NCBI RefSeq assembly: GCF_037975245.1
Contig: NC_092565.1
Span: 8,716,999 to 8,780,998, forward strand
Direction: 5' to 3'
Source of the DNA: Apostichopus japonicus
Lineage: Eukaryota > Echinodermata > Holothuroidea > Aspidochirotida > Stichopodidae
DNA: 64,000 bases
A program made the translations under genes and the position numbers. Under the pieces are notes generated by a model. That model had not been told where the DNA came from, searched no databases, and saw only the letters and a list, made by a program, of their open reading frames with translations. The number at the start of each line of letters is the position of its first letter. The stretch's first letter is position 1. Shown one piece after another: positions 58,923-64,000 of the stretch.

Positions 58923-61900
58923 CTGAAATTTAAATATAGGCTAAGCATCCAAGCATTACGAAAAAAATACCCGGTGACATCATACGGTCGTAATAGTGTA
59001 CTCCATTAGCTTCAGCAGCCGTGTTCTCTTTCAAATAATGACGAAATTCAACAATTTTGTAAGCATCTGATGAGATTATACTAGTTAACCCTCATCAAAA
59101 GTGTCTGTACCCAAACAACATAACTGATAGTTAATATCTCAAGAGTACCGTATATATGGTACTTTCTCATTCACATACGAACAATAGAAACAACATATGA
59201 TATGTTAGATTTATTATTACCGATTATAATTGATTATACTCAACTTTCATCATTATGAAGCAATCATATTTTGATACCTAGTTTTAAGATGCAGTTTACT
59301 TCGTTTTTTGGTAAAATCTTGTCAGATAGACTTGTTTGTGTGTGTGTGTCTTCTTTTTTTTTTGTGCTCACTTCACCTCAAATGTTGCGGTCTTGTTTGT
59401 GACCGTCGATGACTCGTGAAATTAAAGGAAACCCTGAAATCCGATTTAAGGATATAATTGTTCGTGACTACATCTGAATGTTACTTACTCGGGTTAACAT
59501 GTTATAGGCTACCTCTCATTGTTGAACGTTGTTCTACAAAATAATCTGAATTTATTTTGATATAAGGTATAAAATTCGGTCACATCTAAAGGAGGGTATA
59601 CCAGGTAAACATTCCTTTGACTTGATTAAAAGTTGTTGGGTAAATTTCACAGATCAATGCATATCACATAGAACGCAAATAAAAGACCAGACGAAAATGT
59701 TTGTCCAGGGTACACCCCTCGGGTTCCGATGTAGATATATTTGTATTTCCAATAAACATCTATTCATAGCAAGCACGACTTTTTAACAAGTTCTTTGATA
59801 ACCGATATCTAGCATAAACGACATGGTAATCGGAATACAGGAAACAGGGTCAAAAACCAAACGGGATTTCAAGTCTGAATTACATGATTCAGCGGGCTTT
59901 AACTTTAGTAGATTGTGTTATCATGTAGCAGCAGAGGTGTACCTATAGCTTTCAAACTGCATTTGTGTTGCGTAGGGAGTTCGTGTCATACTAACAAAGA
60001 GTAATATTCACATCAAATTTCATATCGACCTCATTTTATATGGTTACAACCATTTGGCTGCTCTAACTTAGCGGGTTATTAACCCTGTTTAATAAATGCT
60101 AATGACTCAACCAAAACATGTTCTTCTAAATACATGTGAACAACGGAGCAGACTTGGATGACATTCACATTTACACAAACCTGAAATGCAGTCAGTGTGA
60201 ACATGTTATTTGATTAAATACCATTGTTTTCCCTTTGAATTTTGTATCGCATCCGAGGAACTAATCCAACAGTCTATGTACTAGACTAAGTAGTCCAGCC
60301 CCTTTATATGGGCCACAGATGCTTAAAGGGTCATTTATCACCAACAACAAAAAGTAAGTGGTATAAAAATGCAGCATGAACTGACAGCAGTGATCTTAAA
60401 CGTTCTACAAAATATCATAGCTTAAGTTTGTACCAAGTTAAGTGATTCTTTAGCGGCAGAGTGCCACCAGATTGTGGACATTTTAAGACAAACTTATTTT
60501 TCAGCTTGAAGATTTATTCTTTTTTCAGTGGATAAAGTTTAAATCGACTGTTCCGTGCCCTCTAAATGAATATAAATACATCGGCATTTAAGCTGGGTAT
60601 ACAAGAACGCTGAACTTTTATCAATACGAAGAGTGTAACCCCCCCACCCCCCCCCCCCTATAAAACAGCAGGTTACTAAATAAAAACAAAATCGTCTTCT
60701 GGGATAACTTGAAAACAGACTTTCGTATTTAAGCTCTTGTATTTTTTTGGAAGTTGAATGAAAGCTACGAATGAGAGATAATTAACTATTATATAGCCCA
60801 CCAGGGCTTCAATCAACTTTGGCTGTTCCCACTAGATTATTTGAGCATCTCAAGGGACTATACCAAATTATGTCGCAGAACAAGACTTCTCTGTTTAATT
60901 AATTGTTTCCTTTTGTTTTTATCTGTCGGCGAAACCGACACTTGCGCCAAGCGATCAAAATTTTCTGTCTGATTTCAGTTTGCCTACAGCTTTATGTCTC
61001 TTCTTTGAGAATGTGTAAGATGTAATCTGGTAAATTACCCGGCGTCTGTAAAATCCATAAAACTGATCTAAGGTTATAGCCCTAAATTAGGCTTTACCGT
61101 TGGAAAAGGAGGAGGGTATACACAAAACAGAGAAAGATCGAAACATAGGGAGATGAAAGTTCTAAGTGAATGAAAAAAGTGAAAGAACAGAATGTAAAAG
61201 AAAGGCTGGTGAGGGTGGGGAGGGACAACCATTACGATCCCTTATTGTAACATAAACTTTGCGTGTAGCTGTAATGTAGGATCGTTCTGTCTTATTTAGG
61301 CAGGTAAAACCTTCAGTTAGATTGGGACACTTTTATCCTGATTTTTTTCAGATATTATAATATTAATTCAATTAAAGGAGCACTGCCTCCACATCGTACG
61401 TTCGTCCATCTGACATTTTCTGCATCAGTTGCAAGATCTGTTGAAATAAAAGAGGCGGCCTATACAACCATTGTCAATTATTTCACTTCAAACGTCTTTT
61501 TTTTCGTGTGAAAGAAAGTAGGATAGAAACGAAATTCATCAACATTGTGATTTTTTTACTGGCCTCACAGTAAAAAAATACTTTTCGCTTATCATGCAAA
61601 CCTTTCTGTTTTCAAGTATCGGTAAACCCCGACACTAGTTAAATAAGGTGAAAACTTCGGTTAAAGTAAGAGATTCCCGCCACGCAAGAAGCGTGATCAT
61701 TTTTTCCACTTGTTTTGAACAAATTTTATGTTTACAGTTACTTTTTACTGACAAAAGAAATGGGTGACGGTGGAGGGTACAAATTGTATGCTTGTCTAAC
61801 CGGATATGTTCATTCTCTTGGTTATTAATTAGTTTGATTATGTCGCGTGGTCTTACTATCGTCAATAACGTTGGATGACGTCAACGTTTGAAACGGTCAG

Positions 61901-64000
61901 TGAACAGATCCAGGACAAAACACTTGCAAGATCGCGTAGTGTACCGACGTGGAGGCCGTGTAGCCCGCGTGAACTTGTGCATGAGGGTCTGAGTTGACCA
62001 GAGCTACATTATAGTATCATCAGAAGATAGCTTTTCACTCCATACCTCCATCTGGCCCACAATTCACCAACAAGGGAAATTGAGATAGGGACTTTGAAAT
62101 GACCTCTTTGGGATAATTATCACGTGGAAACAACTCCTTTCCACCCACACCCCCACTCGACGCCACCAAGTTCTCCAAAATAAACATGGATTTGCTAACG
62201 AGGCAGTGAATTTAAGCTACATATAGCACGATTGATCCCACCCCTCCCCTCCCCTCTTCTTCGTGTAGCATTTGTTTCTCAACTGTCAACTTCCACCTTG
62301 GTTCCTTTTCGTATCGGTTCTAGGGATGATACCGAACCATGCAATTGGCTGCCAACAACTCACCAATTGAATTCAAGTTAGAGCTGGACTCAGTCTCGTT
62401 CGAAAACGTTGTACCTCTGTTTCGCTAGTGACAGACGATAAACAACAGAAACTGAACCGGTATGATCTAGATACCCCTTGTCACCTTTTTGTTTTTTGTC
62501 CTTGTAGGTTCGGTGACACGAATCGCCTTTTACTACTATACCATCCTCTGGAAAACATTGGACACAGATTTCAGTGTTTTCAGTCACATTTTTTTTGTCT
62601 AGATGGATGCAACCCTTCCAATCAAGCCAACGGCATTCCCCGGCTATCCGATTCCGAGAATGTTACCAATTGGGGCTGGACCCTCTCGGTCTCCCGGGAA
62701 TAAAATCGTTACTTTGCCATCGTTTGCCCCGGGGATATGATATGAATGTTGAGATGACAACAGACAGAGGAAGTACCGCTCGCTTCAATTCGATCTGCCT
62801 ATGCGCCTCTAACCTTACTGTGGTCTGTTGTATAATCCAGGTTAGGTTTCTTGTTTGTGTGTTGTTAATGCTCAATTGAGTTATTTCACACCTATAGACA
62901 GACAGAGCGGTACAATAAAGTCCTCTACCTTCTTATTTTGGGATATGATTTTGTTGGTGAATGATAACATCTGAATTTTAAAGTGATATATGCCAGTTTA
63001 TAGTATCCAGACTATGAACAGAAAATATCATAACAGATTCACGGGCCTTTTTTTAAAACAAACAAACGGGAATTATAAGAAAATGAGCACGTGACATTTA
63101 GGCTATGGATGATCATTCATGACAATGCAAAAAAACTCAACTTACAATTCTCAATACAAACTTTCTTTCCGCGATCCTTTGAAGTCATTTATGGGTATGC
63201 AGGTGTCCAATCCAAGGGAGGGGGTCTACAATGAAGGGACGCAGCAGGGAATAAGGAACAGCTGGGGAGCTTAGTAAGGCCACCAGTTAACAGGGCGTGA
63301 ACTTTGCAAGCAGGTGATCAGCAGATAACAGTCTCTAGACTCAACTCTATGGACTCAGCCATCAAGAGAAGGGGGTAGGGGTAAGGGTAAGGGTCGTCTG
63401 CATTCCCACTGAGCTTATAGATTTACTTGTAAATAAATTTGCGTGCAGTGTAGGCTATATACAGCGCGCGTGATTTATATGTGATGTTGCATCATTGTGG
63501 AAGAAAATTTTCCCGAAATGCATCTTCTCCCCCCCCCCCAAAAAAGAGAGAAATAGAAAGGAGGTGCACCCCTTCTCTCTTACATGACCGCCTCCTCATA
63601 AAACCTCTCCACAACAAGCACGCCAGGTAAATTTTCAACCGCAACCATAAGCCGTAAATACTTTTCTTTTACAAATCCTACTTTGTGATCATCACTGTAT
63701 ATGGTTTTCTTCTCTCCAGATTTTAAACAATTAACTCGTAAACAAAATGTTGATTCCATGGTGTAGCACAGCTTTTCGTTTTTATTGGACTGAGGAAAAT
63801 AGGAAACAACTAATCGACAAAACTAGTAACTTAACCAGTATTCCAAAATCATTCGAGAAACAGTTGCCGATGACTGCATGAGCAGACAGACATTGGCAGT
63901 TATGATTTATCGATAAATATAGAAAGGAAAACTGACATATATTACTTTTTCCTTATATAATTTGTATAGGTATATGTTTATTAAACTTGAAATGTGGTAT
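58923..64000. other. Intergenic DNA to the window end
   Basis: No gene is established. The stretch at about 62390-62880 is richer in G/C than its flanks, with open frames in several registers and acceptor-like tracts at 62508 and 62602 and a donor-like CAG|GTTAGG at 62840. It might hold an exon of a neighbouring gene, but I recognise no domain. A G-rich TAAGGG-type run lies at 63369-63396 and a C run at 63530-63539. Confidence 0.35.

Noticed and set aside
63369-63396. Possible telomere-like repeat (GGGTAAGGG)
   Set aside because: The unit is TAAGGG, not TTAGGG, with only two or three copies, so it is an ordinary G-rich run.

Overview
The window is AT-rich animal (metazoan) nuclear DNA with long introns, canonical GT-AG splice sites, many microsatellites, and poly-G or poly-C tracts. 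Two protein-coding genes can be assembled exon by exon with consistent reading phase. The gene content (an Msx homeobox gene and an invertebrate proteinase K-like subtilase) and the sequence texture fit a marine invertebrate. An echinoderm is my best guess, but this is an inference from style, not proof.

Region 1 (about 0.2-12.6 kb, minus strand) is a complete secreted serine protease gene. Eight coding exons run from 11862 down to 894 and give 378 residues: a signal peptide, an inhibitor I9-type propeptide, and an S8A catalytic domain with the Asp/His/Ser triad in three separate exons. A splice acceptor 5 bases before the ATG shows that a 5' non-coding exon exists. A strong donor and a TATA-like box on the same strand (12.4-12.6 kb) are the likely source.

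Region 2 (about 12.6-38.6 kb) is 26 kb of intergenic DNA between two divergent genes. I find no gene in it that I can defend. It holds (TA)n blocks, a 650-bp TTCA-type satellite, several small tandem duplications, and less repetitive stretches that could be cis-regulatory DNA for msx.

Region 3 (38.6-52.6 kb, plus strand) is a complete msx gene. Exon 1 (39014-39542) carries a His-rich stretch and the EH1 repression motif. A 12.2-kb intron follows, then exon 2 (51735-52210) with the whole Msx homeodomain. The product is 334 residues. TATA and CCAAT boxes lie upstream and two AATAAA signals downstream.

Region 4 (52.6-64 kb) is intergenic, with a 245-bp tandem duplication, a long AT repeat and two weak candidate exons.

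The two genes have no evident functional link: one makes an extracellular protease, the other a BMP-pathway-type homeodomain repressor. The most interesting extras are an inverted pair of hammerhead-like motifs inside a protease intron, a marked excess of the CRE palindrome TGACGTCA (12 copies), and an in-frame ATG plus TATA box upstream of msx exon 2 that could make a repressor-motif-free isoform.
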